NCBI GenBank assembly: GCA_905221605.1
Contig: CAJNDS010002419.1
Coordinates: forward strand, 62,001-126,000
Length of the DNA: 64,000 bases
Direction: 5' to 3'
From: Symbiodinium natans
Taxonomy: Eukaryota; Sar; Dinophyceae; Suessiales; Symbiodiniaceae
Within the stretch, counting starts at the first letter, position 1; the number at the start of each line of letters is the position of its first letter. Below, in pieces: positions 12,101-24,100 of the stretch. The notes beneath the pieces are model-generated. The model saw only the letters and a list, made by a program, of their open reading frames with translations. It was not told the DNA's origin and searched no databases. Position numbers and translations under genes: made by a program.

Positions 12101-15100
12101 TTAGGGTTTAGGGTTCAGGGTTCAGGGTTTAGGGTTTAGGGTTTAGGGTTTAGGGTTTAGGGTTTAGGGTTTAGAGTTTAGGGTTTAGGGTTTAGGGTTT
12201 AGGGGTCCAAACCCAAAACGCTAAAACCCCAAGCCCTTTTCCGATGCGGGGTCCTTCATCCGTTGCAGACCTGTTTGTAGTTGGCAGTCCATGCCTTCCA
12301 GCTCAGATAAAGCTACTGTAAGGCTGAGGAGGCTACATTCAGACCGCACAAGTTTCGAAGTCCAAGGTTAAACCCTAAACCCTGTGTTCCTAGATGTTGC
12401 AGGTGTCTTCTAGGGTCTACGAATACAGGAACGGCAAGAAGGGCAGCCTGTGACTAAGTTGACGTAAGTTGAGTTGAAGCAACTCTGTCAATTCTTGGTA
12501 TTCTGCAACTTTCTCCACGGCCCTAAGCCCTAAACCCTTACACTTCGTGGAGCTTTGAGCTTTTTCGGGATGAGTTGGGGTTTGGTGCAGTCTATGCCCT
12601 AAAACCCTAAACCCTAAACCTTTAAGGTTCCCCAGGATGTCTTTGGGGGGGTCTTGAGGGTTTGGGGTTTAGGGTTTAGGGGATGTATATGGTTTAGGGT
12701 TTAGGTTTTTTTCCTTGTATACCACACCTACTTGATGGATTAATTTGGGGTCTCCAGGTTCGTCTTCAAGGTATTGGATGTTGGCCTCAAACCCAAAAAA
12801 CACAAAAGCCCTAAACCCTAAAACCCTAACCTTAAACCCTGAAGCCCTAGAACCCTAAAACCCAAAGCCCTCAAAACCCCAAAACCCTAACCCCTAAAGC
12901 CTTAAAGCACAAAACAACCCTAAGCCCTAAAGCCCCGCACCCGAAACAACCCCTACCGGCCTTGTGACACCCCGTGGAGCCCTAACCCTAAACCCTAAAC
13001 CCTAAACCCTAAACCCTAAACCCTGAACCCTGAACCCTGAACCCTAAACCCTAACGAGCGTGACCGTGCACCAGGCGTGAAGGCCGGGCAGCAACACACC
13101 AAAACAATCGGCTCTTTGCCCGCTCGGAGCTGCTCGTACACCCACTTGTTATAGCGCTGGGTCACCTGTCACGGAACACAACACAATGAGGAAGCTGAGC
13201 AGGTTTGGGGGGACAGGCCTCTGCGTCTGTAGATGGGCGACGGTTGAGGGCCATGATCAAAATCAACCTTACCGATCTGCGCGTTCTGCGCGGTTTGCAG
13301 TGCATAGCGAGCGCTAACGCATTGACGTCTCAGGTTCTGACGGACACAAACAAGAGAGGCGGGGCACGTTCGCGGTCGCAAGCTTGGGACAAGAAAGTCT
13401 TCAGACAAACCCTAAACCCCAAACCCTAAACCCTAAAACCCTAAACCCTAAACCCTAAACCCTAAAACCCTAAAACCCTAAAACCCTAAAACCCTAAAAC
13501 CCTAACACCCTAACACCCTAACACCCTAACACCCTAACACCCTAACACCCTAACACCCTAACACCCTAACACCCTAACACCCTAACACCCTAACACCTTA
13601 ACACCCTAACACCCCAAGCCCTAAACCCTAAACCCTATAAAACCTAAAACCCTAAACCCTAAAACCCTAAACCCTAAACCCTGGAGGCAAGATCGACAAA
13701 GAGGCCCTGGAGGCAGCTTATGGACTGGCCTCTTGGTTCAGATGGCCATGGTCTTGGGTTTAGGGTTTAGGGTTTAGGGTTTAGGGTTTGTGGTTCAGGG
13801 TCTAGGGTTTAGGGTTTAGGGTTGAGGGTTTTGGGTTCAGGGTGGGCTTAGGGTTTCGGGATTAGGGTTTAGGGTTTAGGGTTCAGGGTTCAGACAACCC
13901 GATGGGAGCCCAAACCCTAAAGGAATGGTAAACGTGATGTCTACTATGAACCCGCCACGCTGTGAGGCCTATAAATGAAGCCACGACCACCGATGTTCTA
14001 AAGAGAGCTGTCATCCGAAGCCCGTTGCTTCGTCCTCTATAAGCCCTAAACTAAACCCTAAACCCTAAACCCCAAACCCTAAACCCTGTAAGCCCTGAGC
14101 AGTTTTAGGTAAACAAGGGAACTAAACAGAACGTGTGTATGTATATACATATATATATATATGTATACTAAACGGACAAAACCAAGACGGACACAAAGAC
14201 ACAGACAAACCTTAAAGCCCATAAACCTTCGCCCTAAACCCTAAACCACTGTGGGAGATCTTTGCTAGCCAAGGAAGCGGCATGCAACGCGGACTGGGGC
14301 ACGAAATGCATGGGTCTCAGCAGCCACGCGCGACACGTTTGAGGTCTGGGAAGTTTTATCCTCATCCCAAGGGCTCCCCGCATGCGAATGGTATTTAGGG
14401 TTTAGGGTTTCGGGTTTAGGGTTTAGGGTTTTAGGGTTTAGGGTTTAGGGTTTAGGGCCGTATAGGGTGTAGGGTTTACCTACTCTTGGGTCGAAAGCAT
14501 CTAAATGATGTCTACCGTGTGCTTTCGTTTCTGTTGTTCTAACGTCACTAAACCCCGAAAGCGTAGACCCTGTGCAAGCCCTTCAGTCCCAAACCCGCAA
14601 CCCCCCAAACCCGCCATAAACGAGCCCAACAAGCCCTGATGCCCTCCTAAACTCTCAACCCCTAAAACTCTAAGCTCAGACCCCCAAACCCCAAGCCCCG
14701 AACACCTAACCCTATACCCTATACCCTATACCCCTAGCACCCTAGACCCGAAACCCTGAACCCTAAACCCTAAACCCTGCACCCGAAACCCTAAACCCTG
14801 AACTAAATCCTGCACCCTAAACCCTAAACCCGAAACCTTCAACCCCCGAACCCTAAAGCCTGCACCCTAAACCCTAGACCCTAAAGCCTAAACCCTGAAC
14901 CCTGAACCTTAAACCGCACCCTCCCCTGAAAGAGCCCATCGTGGCCGAAGCCTGAGGCGAGACAACGAAGAGCTACCTGAAGGAACTCCAAGGCTAGGGT
15001 TTACCAACGGCAGGGTTTAGGGTTTAGGGTTTAGGGTTTAGGGTTTAGGGTTTAGGGTTTAGGGTTTAGGGTTCGGGGTAGGCAATCCCAAACATTATTG

Positions 15101-18100
15101 GGGTTTTGGGTTTGGGCTTAGGGCTTCGGGCGCAGGTTTTCGGGTTGAGGGTTTAGGGTAGGCAATCCCCAAGAGGGCACCCTTGTCGTAGCATGGCTGC
15201 CCGGCTTCCGAGTTGGGCTCAGGGGCAAACCCTAAACCCTAAACCCTTAACCCTTAACCCTTAACCCTTAACCCTAAACCCTAAACCCTAAACCCTAAAC
15301 CTTGTTTTCGGGCTTGGAAGGGGTTTATGGTTTATGTCAGGTTGGTTCATATAGGGTATGTAAAGGGTTCAGGGCTTGGGGCTTAGTTTAGGGTTCATGG
15401 GTTTAAGGGTTTGGGCACATGGGGTCAAGAGCCTAGTGTTCACGGCCTTCGGGTACATGGGATTCGGGTTGGGGGGTCATGGGCTAAGGGTCTAAACCCT
15501 GAACCCTAAACCCTAAACCCTAAACCCTAAACCTTAAACTGGCCCTAAACCCTAAACCCTCTTCACGGGCTGCAGCTGAGTCACGTGTTAGGCGCATAAG
15601 CAACCTCCCTACTGGATGGCAGCGACGCACATGTGTGTGTGTGTGTCTTATTGTTACTTGGGGTGGGGGGTGTTTGGGGAATTGGCACGAAGTCCTCCGA
15701 TTCGGGATCAGGCCTTGCGCCAGGAAGCCAGCCCAGAAAGTGCTGCTAAACCATGAGCCTCAAACCCAAAAGCACACAACTAAATACCCTAAACTCTAAA
15801 GCTTGGGACTTGCCCCCTAAACCCCCAAACCCACCTATACGAAGCTGACTCTGAGCCGGGGGTTGATTCTTGGGAGATTCTTTAGAAGCTCTACGGGCGG
15901 CCCCACACCCGTGTGACTTCTCAACCCATGGGAAGTTTAAATTTCTGTATGCCCCCCCCCACCCCCCCCCTAAAGCCAAAATCTTCATGCCCCCCACCAC
16001 CCCTAAAGCCAAAGCACTGAACCCCAAACCCTGAACCTTAAACCCTAAACCCTCAGCCCTAAATCTTCAACCCTAAACATTTTAAGGCCCAAACACTGAA
16101 CCGTAGACACTAAAGCCTAAGCCCTGTATAACCCCCTAAAGCCGAAACCCCAAACCTTAAGCCCTATAAACCCTATGCCCCGAACCCTAAACCCCAAACC
16201 CTGAACCCCAAACCCTAAACCCTAAACCCTTAATTAACCCCAAACCCAAAACCCCAAACCCTAAACCCCAAAACCTGAACCCTTGAGCTCCGGCAGGTGA
16301 GGATTTTGTTCTGGTCCACGCCCAGCGGGCGACCGACGCGCTGCCGCGCGGCCAAGATTTCGGCGCTAGAGCAGACGATCCCTAGTCCCTAAACCCTAGA
16401 CCCTATAGACCCTATAGACCCTAGGCCCTGGACCCTAAACCCTAAACCCCAAACCCTACACCCTAAACCCTAAGCCTTCAGCCCCCAAACCCCTAAACCC
16501 CTAAACGCTCAGCTCATGCTCGTATAGACCCTAGCGGCAAGCCCCAGAGTGCATCCATCACAACTCCAAACTTCTGAACGCCCTAGAATCCCTACACCCG
16601 CACACATCTTACCCCAAGCCCTAGACCCTAAACCCGAAGCCCTAAACCCTACACCCGTTCAGATTGAGTCCTAGCTTGCAAGAGAACCCTGAACAGCCCA
16701 CCCACACGGGTTGAGGGCTTAGGCTTTAGGGTTTAGGGTGTAGGGTTTAGAGTTCAGGGTTCAGGGTTCAGGGTTCAGGGTTTAGGGTTTTTCAGGGGAC
16801 GCTCGAAGTCCTTAACTTGAAAGCCCCCAGAATTCCTCCGAAACTCGCTGGAAGGATGGCCCCATGCCGCAATGCCAAGCGGGCCTGGGGCTGAGCGGTG
16901 TTGGGTTTAGGGTTTAGGGTTTAGGGTTTAGGGTTTAGGGTTTAGGGTTTAGGGTTTAGGGTTTAGGGTTTAGGGTTTAGGGTTTAGGGTTTAGGTGTTT
17001 AGGGGTTTAGGGGTTTAGGGTTTAGGGTTTAGGGTTTAGGGTTTAGGGTTTAGGGTTTAGGGTTTAGGGTTTAGGGTTTAGGGTTTAGGGTTTAGGGTTT
17101 AGGGGTGGATGGGTACAGAGCTTCTTAGAAACCCTAAACACCCTGAACTCTGAACCCTGAACCCTATACACTCCACCCTAAACCCGAAACCCGAGCCCAA
17201 GACCTTACAGTTTGGGTCCCGAATTTCAGGGCTCAGAGGGGGATTCTAACTTATAAACGTTCAGCCCTAGATTCCTCAAGTCCTAGCTAAGCCTCTATAG
17301 GCTGTAGGGTGTATATAAAATTTAGGATTCAAGGGAGGGGGGGGGGGGTACGTCCCCCAAACCCCTAAAAACCCTAATCACCCTAAACCCTAAACCCTAA
17401 ACCCTAAACCCTAAACCCTAAACCTAAACCCTAATCCCTAAACCCTAAAAGACCAGTTTTCCCATGTAAGGCCCTTAGAGAGCATGTGCGCAGCTGGCAC
17501 AGGACTTGAACAAGTTCTCCGACTTGGCGGAGTCTGCCTTGCAGGCCGTGCACCCCAAAACGGGGGGTTTAGGGTTTAGGGTTTAGGCTTTAGGGTTTAG
17601 GGTTTAGGGTTTAGGGTTTAGGGTTTAGGGTTCAGGGCGTGCACCCTTTAGCCTTTAAGTCACCCGCGCTGGGCAGGCCCCGGCCCCGGCCGAGGCGTTA
17701 AAGTTACACAGGATCCATATATGAATGGAAAGGGATGAGTTTAATTTGTATTAGTTTAAACTAAGGGTTTTACAAGTGATGAGCTTATATGATCCGTACA
17801 AGCCTTACAAACTCTAGTGCCTAGAGTCTAGTCCTCCTGAAGTACCCCTCTTATACCCCAAATAGACCATTACCTTTTGGGAGCCTGTTGTAGAACACCT
17901 CAAATTTTCGAGTGGCGAAACAAGCAAGGACAGCTGGGTTTGGGTGGTGAGGGGAACAGGGGCGAGTAAGGGGCGTGGGTGGCGGCGGGGGTGGGGGGGC
18001 GGGGGGGGGGGGAGGATGCCCCTTGGTCCTGATGCCAGGCAAACAACTCATAGCTAAGGGGACGCCTGCTTTAGGGCCACCCAGCTAAGGCCCGAGGCCT

Positions 18101-21100
18101 CGGCATAATTAGCATGGTTTAGGGCCTGCTGCTGCAAGGGCCTACGGCTGGAAAGTTGCACACTTGGTTCCGTGCGGCGGTTAATCCTACAACACATGGC
18201 GAACTTCTAATTGTCGGTTTTTCGAGTTTTGAGCCTCCGTGGTGTAGAACAAGCACAAGCCTTGTTTGCAGCGATCAACCTTTCTATTCCTTGGCGCCCG
18301 CTGCGAGCTCCACATCTCCGCACCCTGCCGCCCTGGGAGCCTCCAAGTACAGCGCTGGGTTTAGGGTTTAGGGTTTAGGGTTTAGGGTTTAGGGTTTAGG
18401 GTTTAGGGTTTAGGGTTTGGGGCCTCAAACCCTTGAGGCCTGACCCCCTAAAGCCCTCAGACCCACTGCTTCCCTGAAGCCACTGCTTCCCTGAAGCCCC
18501 AAATCCCTCCCTCCCCTTCTGTCGCAGGCGATCTCAGAGACGCGCGAGGCTCAGAGCAGATTCGACTTGCCGCTCATAGTGGCCTTGGTAAATAGGTTTA
18601 GGGTTTAGGGTGTTCCGAAGTGCCGCGGTCCCGACCCGCCAGGGAGTGGTGGCGGGTCGGGCCGCCTCGGTGCAGCGGATCCCACCCCAACCACCCAAAC
18701 TACCGCCTTTTTCGGGTCTAGAGCGGTCTAACCCCCACGGTCCCCCTACCAAGGCGGCTGGGAGGTATGACTGCTGCTGTTGCTTGAGCCTACACTTTCC
18801 AGGATCGGGACAATCAAAATTCACCCGTTTAAGACAATCTCAAGCGCATGGCTAAGCCATGGCGGGGGGCAACCCTGGCGGGGGCAACCCGGCGGGGGCA
18901 ACCCTGGCGGCGGGGGCAACGCTGGCGGGGGCAACCCTGGCGGGGGCAACGCTGCCAGGGCACTCTGGCGGGGGCAGCTCGGGCGGGGGCAACCCTGCTT
19001 GGAGGTTGATGGACTTAAGAACCACTTTTAACTGGGCTTATAACCCTTACTTATAATTGGAATAACCCCCAAAAGGCCCCTTTAGATGTATTATAAGTAG
19101 GGTTATAAGTACAGTTATCTAGTGTTTCGTAAGTAGCGTGAACCTTCAAGTGGCGGGGCAACCCTGGGGGGGGGGGGGGGGGGCGGGTTCTGGGTCAGGG
19201 GCAACTTTGATGAAAACAACGGGGCAAATCTGGCGGGGGCAACCCTGGCGGGGGCAACCCTGTCACTGTAACATTGGCAACCCTGGCAGGGGCAACCCTG
19301 TCAGCGTGGCGGTGGTTGAGGTTCATGAGACTTAAGAACCACTTAGTTTTTAGGGTTTTTTTTTGGTGGGGTAACCCTGGCAGGGCAACCCTTGGCGGGT
19401 GCAACCCGGGGGTAACCCTGGCGGGCAACCCTGGCAGACAACCCTGTCACCTGGCAAATTTGGCGTCGGCAACCCTGCGGCGGCAACGCTGGTGGGGCAA
19501 CCGGGCAACCCTGGCAACCCTGTCACTGTAACACTGGCAACCCTGGCAGGGGCAACCCTGTCACCATGGCGGTGGTTGAGGTTCATGCCTGGCGGGGGCA
19601 ACCCTGGCGGGCGGCAACCAACCCTGCCAGGGGCCAAACTCTGGTGGGGCAACCCTGTCTGAACCGCCAACGAGACCAACCTATTCTGGGGGGGCGGGGG
19701 GGAACCCTGGCGGGCTACGGCGGGGGCGCAGGGGCTTCTCAGGGCTCCCCGCCAGGATCGCCCCCCCAAAAAGGGGTGGGGGGGCGCGTGTTGACTGCTG
19801 CTGTTGCTGCACCTTCCTGGATCAACAGAGAGCGGGACAATCTGTTTCACCCATACTGTGTTTAAGACACCCTCAAGCCCAATTCCGGACCCAAGCTCAT
19901 TCATATGGCAGAATGGCGAGTGCCAAGCGCTCAACTCCGGCCACCGCTGGCGCAAGGGCTTCTCTGGCCCGCCTGGTCTTTTTTTGGCAGGACCTCCTAT
20001 GCTGGGGTCGTGCATCTTGGGCCCGGCCTCCCGGGGTCGCACAAGGGCCGGTGGGGCGGGCGGCAACAACCCAAGGGCAGCCCTGGCGGGGGCAACCCCT
20101 GCTGCGGGGGCGACCCTGGCGGGGGCTGTTTTTACAGATATGTGTACATGTCAACCTTGGCGGGGGCAACCCTGGCGGGGGCGACTACTAATGGGAAACC
20201 CTGGCAATTAATTGAGAACTTAGACAGGGCCCTTCAAGCATCTGGGTCGCAGAGAAGGTGCACAATTCCTGAGTAGGCGACGTGAGGAGGGGCAACCCGG
20301 CGAGGGCAATGTCAGCCTGGGGGCAACCCTGGCGGGGCAACCCTGCCAAGGGCAACCCTAACTCGGCGGCGACCCTGGCGGGGGCAACGCTGGTGGGGGC
20401 AATCCTGATAAACACAACCCTGGCAGGGGTAAAACTGGGCAACCCGGCGGGGTTGCGATAAAAACCATTAAATCTACTGGATGTCTTAATTATAAAATAG
20501 AATGACATTGAAAGACTTCTCATAAAGTAAAATAGGATGAAGAAAGAAGTAAATAAGATAATGAATCCTGCATTTTCATTTGGTACAGCTTTTAACATAG
20601 CAATTGGCATAAGAAATACCATTCAGGTACGATATGTAAAGGAGTAAGTAATCCACACGCTTCTAATGCATTATCTGGATGTGAGAAAGAAGAGAAGCCG
20701 ATAATAATGAAAGGAAAAATGCTATTTTATTATTAGTGGAATTCCTTAAAGGAATATTTGAAGATAGAAAATGTAGATTAAAAATATGAAAAATGGCGGG
20801 GGCAACCCTGGGGCATCCTGGCGGGGCAACCCTGGCGGGGGCCACCCTGGCGGGGGCAACCCTGGCGCGGGCAACGGGGGCAAACCTCGGAGACAACCCT
20901 GGCAACCTTGGCGGGGGCAACCCTGGCGGGGGCAAGGTGAGGTATAAACATATATATATATATGTATATATGTGTGTCTGGAGTCTCAAAGGAGCGGGGG
21001 GCCACTAATGGACGACGAAGCATATAGGTGCACGATTCCTGAATTGGCGGCGAGGCCAATTCCCGATACAACGGGGGCAACCCGGGCAACCCTGTCACCC

Positions 21101-24100
21101 TGGCGGGGCAACCCTGGCAACCCTGGCGGGGGGCAACCCGACGGGGGCAACTTTGGCGAGGGCAACTCTGGCGGGCGGGGGCAACCCTGGTGGGGGCAAC
21201 CCTGGCGGGGCAATCCTGGCCAAGCCAACTGTGGGAGGAACAACCCTGGCGGGGGCAACCCTGGCGGGGGCAACCCTGGCGGGGGCAACCCTGGCGGGGG
21301 CAACCCTGGCGGGAGCAACCCTGGCGGGGGCAGCCCTGGCGGGGGCAACCCTGGCGGGGGCAACCGGGGGCAACCTTGGCGGGGGCAACCTGGTGGGGGC
21401 GCAACAGCTTCTTAGGCCCGACCTCCCCCGCCGGGATCGCGCGTCGGGGGTTTAGGGTTAATCCATTATTACATTGTGCCCTATGGCTAGCAGGGATGCA
21501 TCAGGTGTGGCAAGCTCGATCTGCTTGGCAAAGCAAGCAGATCTCGAAGCGGTAGCGTTCAGTTGTACCGGCCGCCGCCTGGCGCGGGCGGCCTATGGTT
21601 TAGGGTTTAGGGTTTTGGGTTTTGGGTTTTGGGTTTTGGTGGTTAGTATCATATGATTATACAGGATAGTAGAATGAGAGGGGAATACGAGTAGTAGTCA
21701 CTCCGCCCCGTATATTACATAGTGGGCAGGGGGGGGGGGGGGGGTTGTCTCCTGGATAGACAACTGAAGTAAAACAAACCTCTACACCCTAAGCCCAAGT
21801 TCTAGGAAACCCCAACCCTAAATTTTAATCTTCCAACTTCCAGGAATCTCCTATACCCTAAGCCTAAATCCTAAACCCTATTAAGCCTAAACCCGAAAGC
21901 CTAAACCTGTTCCCTAAACCCTAAACCCCAACCCTACAGTAAACCCTAAACCCTAAACCCTAAACCCTAAACCCTAAACCCTAAACCCTAAACCCTAAAC
22001 CCTAAACCCTAAACCCTAAAAATGATCCGAAGCTTCTAGTCGCCCTAACACCTACAGTTCTGGGGGGCTCATTGTTCTGGGGCCTCGCGGGCCAAGCTTC
22101 CAAGAAAGCCACCACTTCGCCACACCAGATCTCCAATGGGTGTTCCTTTGACAAGGGTGGGGAGGTGGGGGCGAGGGGGAGGTTAGGGTTTAGTGTTTAG
22201 GGTTCATAGGGTTTATAGGGTTTATAGGGTTTAGAGGGTTCATAGGGTTTATAGGGTTCAGAGGGTTTAGGGTTTAGCGGGTTTCGGGTTTAGAGGGTTT
22301 CGGGTTTAGAGGGTTTCGGGTTTAGAGGGTTTAGGTTTTTAGAGGGTTTAGGGTTTAGATGGTTTTGCGTTTAGAGGTTTTAGGGGTTAGGGCTTAGGCG
22401 GGGGGAGGGCCGGGGGAGAAAAGAGAGAGCTACAGAATTAGCGGCCTGGGTATGGAGCTACATTCAGCCTTTGCGCCAGGGGGCGCAACAAACCTGAGCT
22501 GAGGCTTAGGGGTTCATTCGGGATGCACATCTTAGGTTTTAGGGTTTGGGGTTTCGGGTTGGGGGGGTTCGTCACGGGTGAAGGGTTTGGTGCTCAAGGC
22601 GAGCATGGACTGTGCTTGAAGTACAGTTCACCAGATGATTTAGGGTTTATGGGGTTTTGGGCCATTTATCCCTAAACCCTAAACCCTAAACCCTAAACCC
22701 TAAAACCCTAAACCCTTCATGTTCAGGGAGCTATGAGGATCCTTTTGGCGACCAAGGGAGACAGGGACCCATGCATAGAGTGCTCGGTGTTAGGACCTGA
22801 TACTGAAGGTGGTCGCTATCATTTACATGGGGGGTTGCCGAAAGTATGGGTACCCTTTTTTGTGGGTTCCAAGAATCAGGATTAAAAGGATTTTGGGGTA
22901 TATTCGGGGCACCCTATTTGGGGAAATGCCCACATTTATGTGTTAACTTAGCTCATGCTGATGGCTTTTTGCGATGAAGACCTGAACATGAAGGGTTTAG
23001 GGTTCAGGGTTTTAGGGTTTTAGGGTTTTAGGGTTTTAGGGTTTAGGGTTTAGGGTTTAGGGATAAATGGCCCCCCCCCCCCCCCCCCCCCCTGCCCAGG
23101 TCCTGGCAGAATCTGGTGGATTCCATCACGTACGGGGATTGCAACTTGAGCTTCCAGCAGCAGCCTGAGAAGAGGACTTAGGGTTTAGGGTTTAGGGGTT
23201 AGGGTTTAGGGCTTAGGGTTTAGGGTTTAGGGTTTAGGGGAGGATTTGGAGCAGGCTTTGGGGTTCAAATTGCAAAGACCGCATTCTGAGATTGAGGTAG
23301 CTGAGAGAGAGGGGGAGATAGGAAGAGAGGCTGGGTGCGGGTTTGTATGTGTGGGTGTACGCTTGCGTCTACTTTCATGCGCATGTCTGTTTGTTGTGCC
23401 ACGATTTCTCGACAAGAAGATTGGGCCTATGTAGGTTCGTTGTCGCGTTCGCTGACCTTTGTCATGCTTCCGACAGGATTTGGCCACGGTTCATTCTCGT
23501 TTTCTGTGGCAAATCTGTCATTCTCGAGAGTTTTTAGGCCAGTACTTAATAAACAGTAACGACGATGAAGAAGCAGCACCAGACCTGAGAATCCGAAGGC
23601 AGTGAGTTCCCGCTGTGTGAACGGGGCAAGCTTGTGATCTTGTTGAGGATGCCGATGTAAGCCGCAACGACTTACCGATGCTTTGAATCCTGTTGGGGCC
23701 GCATGCTGTTATCCTGCGACAGCTGCTGTGACAATCAGAAACCCTTAACCCTAAACCCTAAACCCTAAACCCCTGATGCCGGCTTGCGGGCCTAGATTAT
23801 TAGGATTCGTGAGGGTCCGTTAGCAGGGAGCTTGCCATGTATAAAATGCCTTTGGCTATGCCCGACACATGCGCTGCACTTTCTTTTCACATTAAGGAAG
23901 GAACCGGCCGCTTTTCGAGTGTTTCCTCATCCGCCTCATCCCCTTCACTTCGTATCATTCATTTCTGAACACTGGTCACATGCTGTGTGCTTGGGCGCCC
24001 AGTTTTCCTCATGCTTGCACCGATTCACGTCAGTTTGCGCCAAGCGGGCACCGACTTGCACCAGCTTGCGCCGCCCCGCCGCACTGCCGCACCGCGCTAG

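Noticed and set aside
14937-14992. In-frame TGA read as selenocysteine ([18 protein letters not shown])
   Set aside because: A nearby AG|GC acceptor explains the second half as a normal exon; no selenocysteine-insertion element can be supported.
18272-18358. Open frame [19 protein letters not shown] with a GTTTAGGG donor
   Set aside because: Good codon use, but phase 2 at both ends conflicts with the well-supported neighbours 17,503-17,544 and 18,528-18,587.
19195-21415. Many open frames up to 239 codons ([30 protein letters not shown])
   Set aside because: All are readings of the 15-bp minisatellite in different frames; low complexity on both strands.
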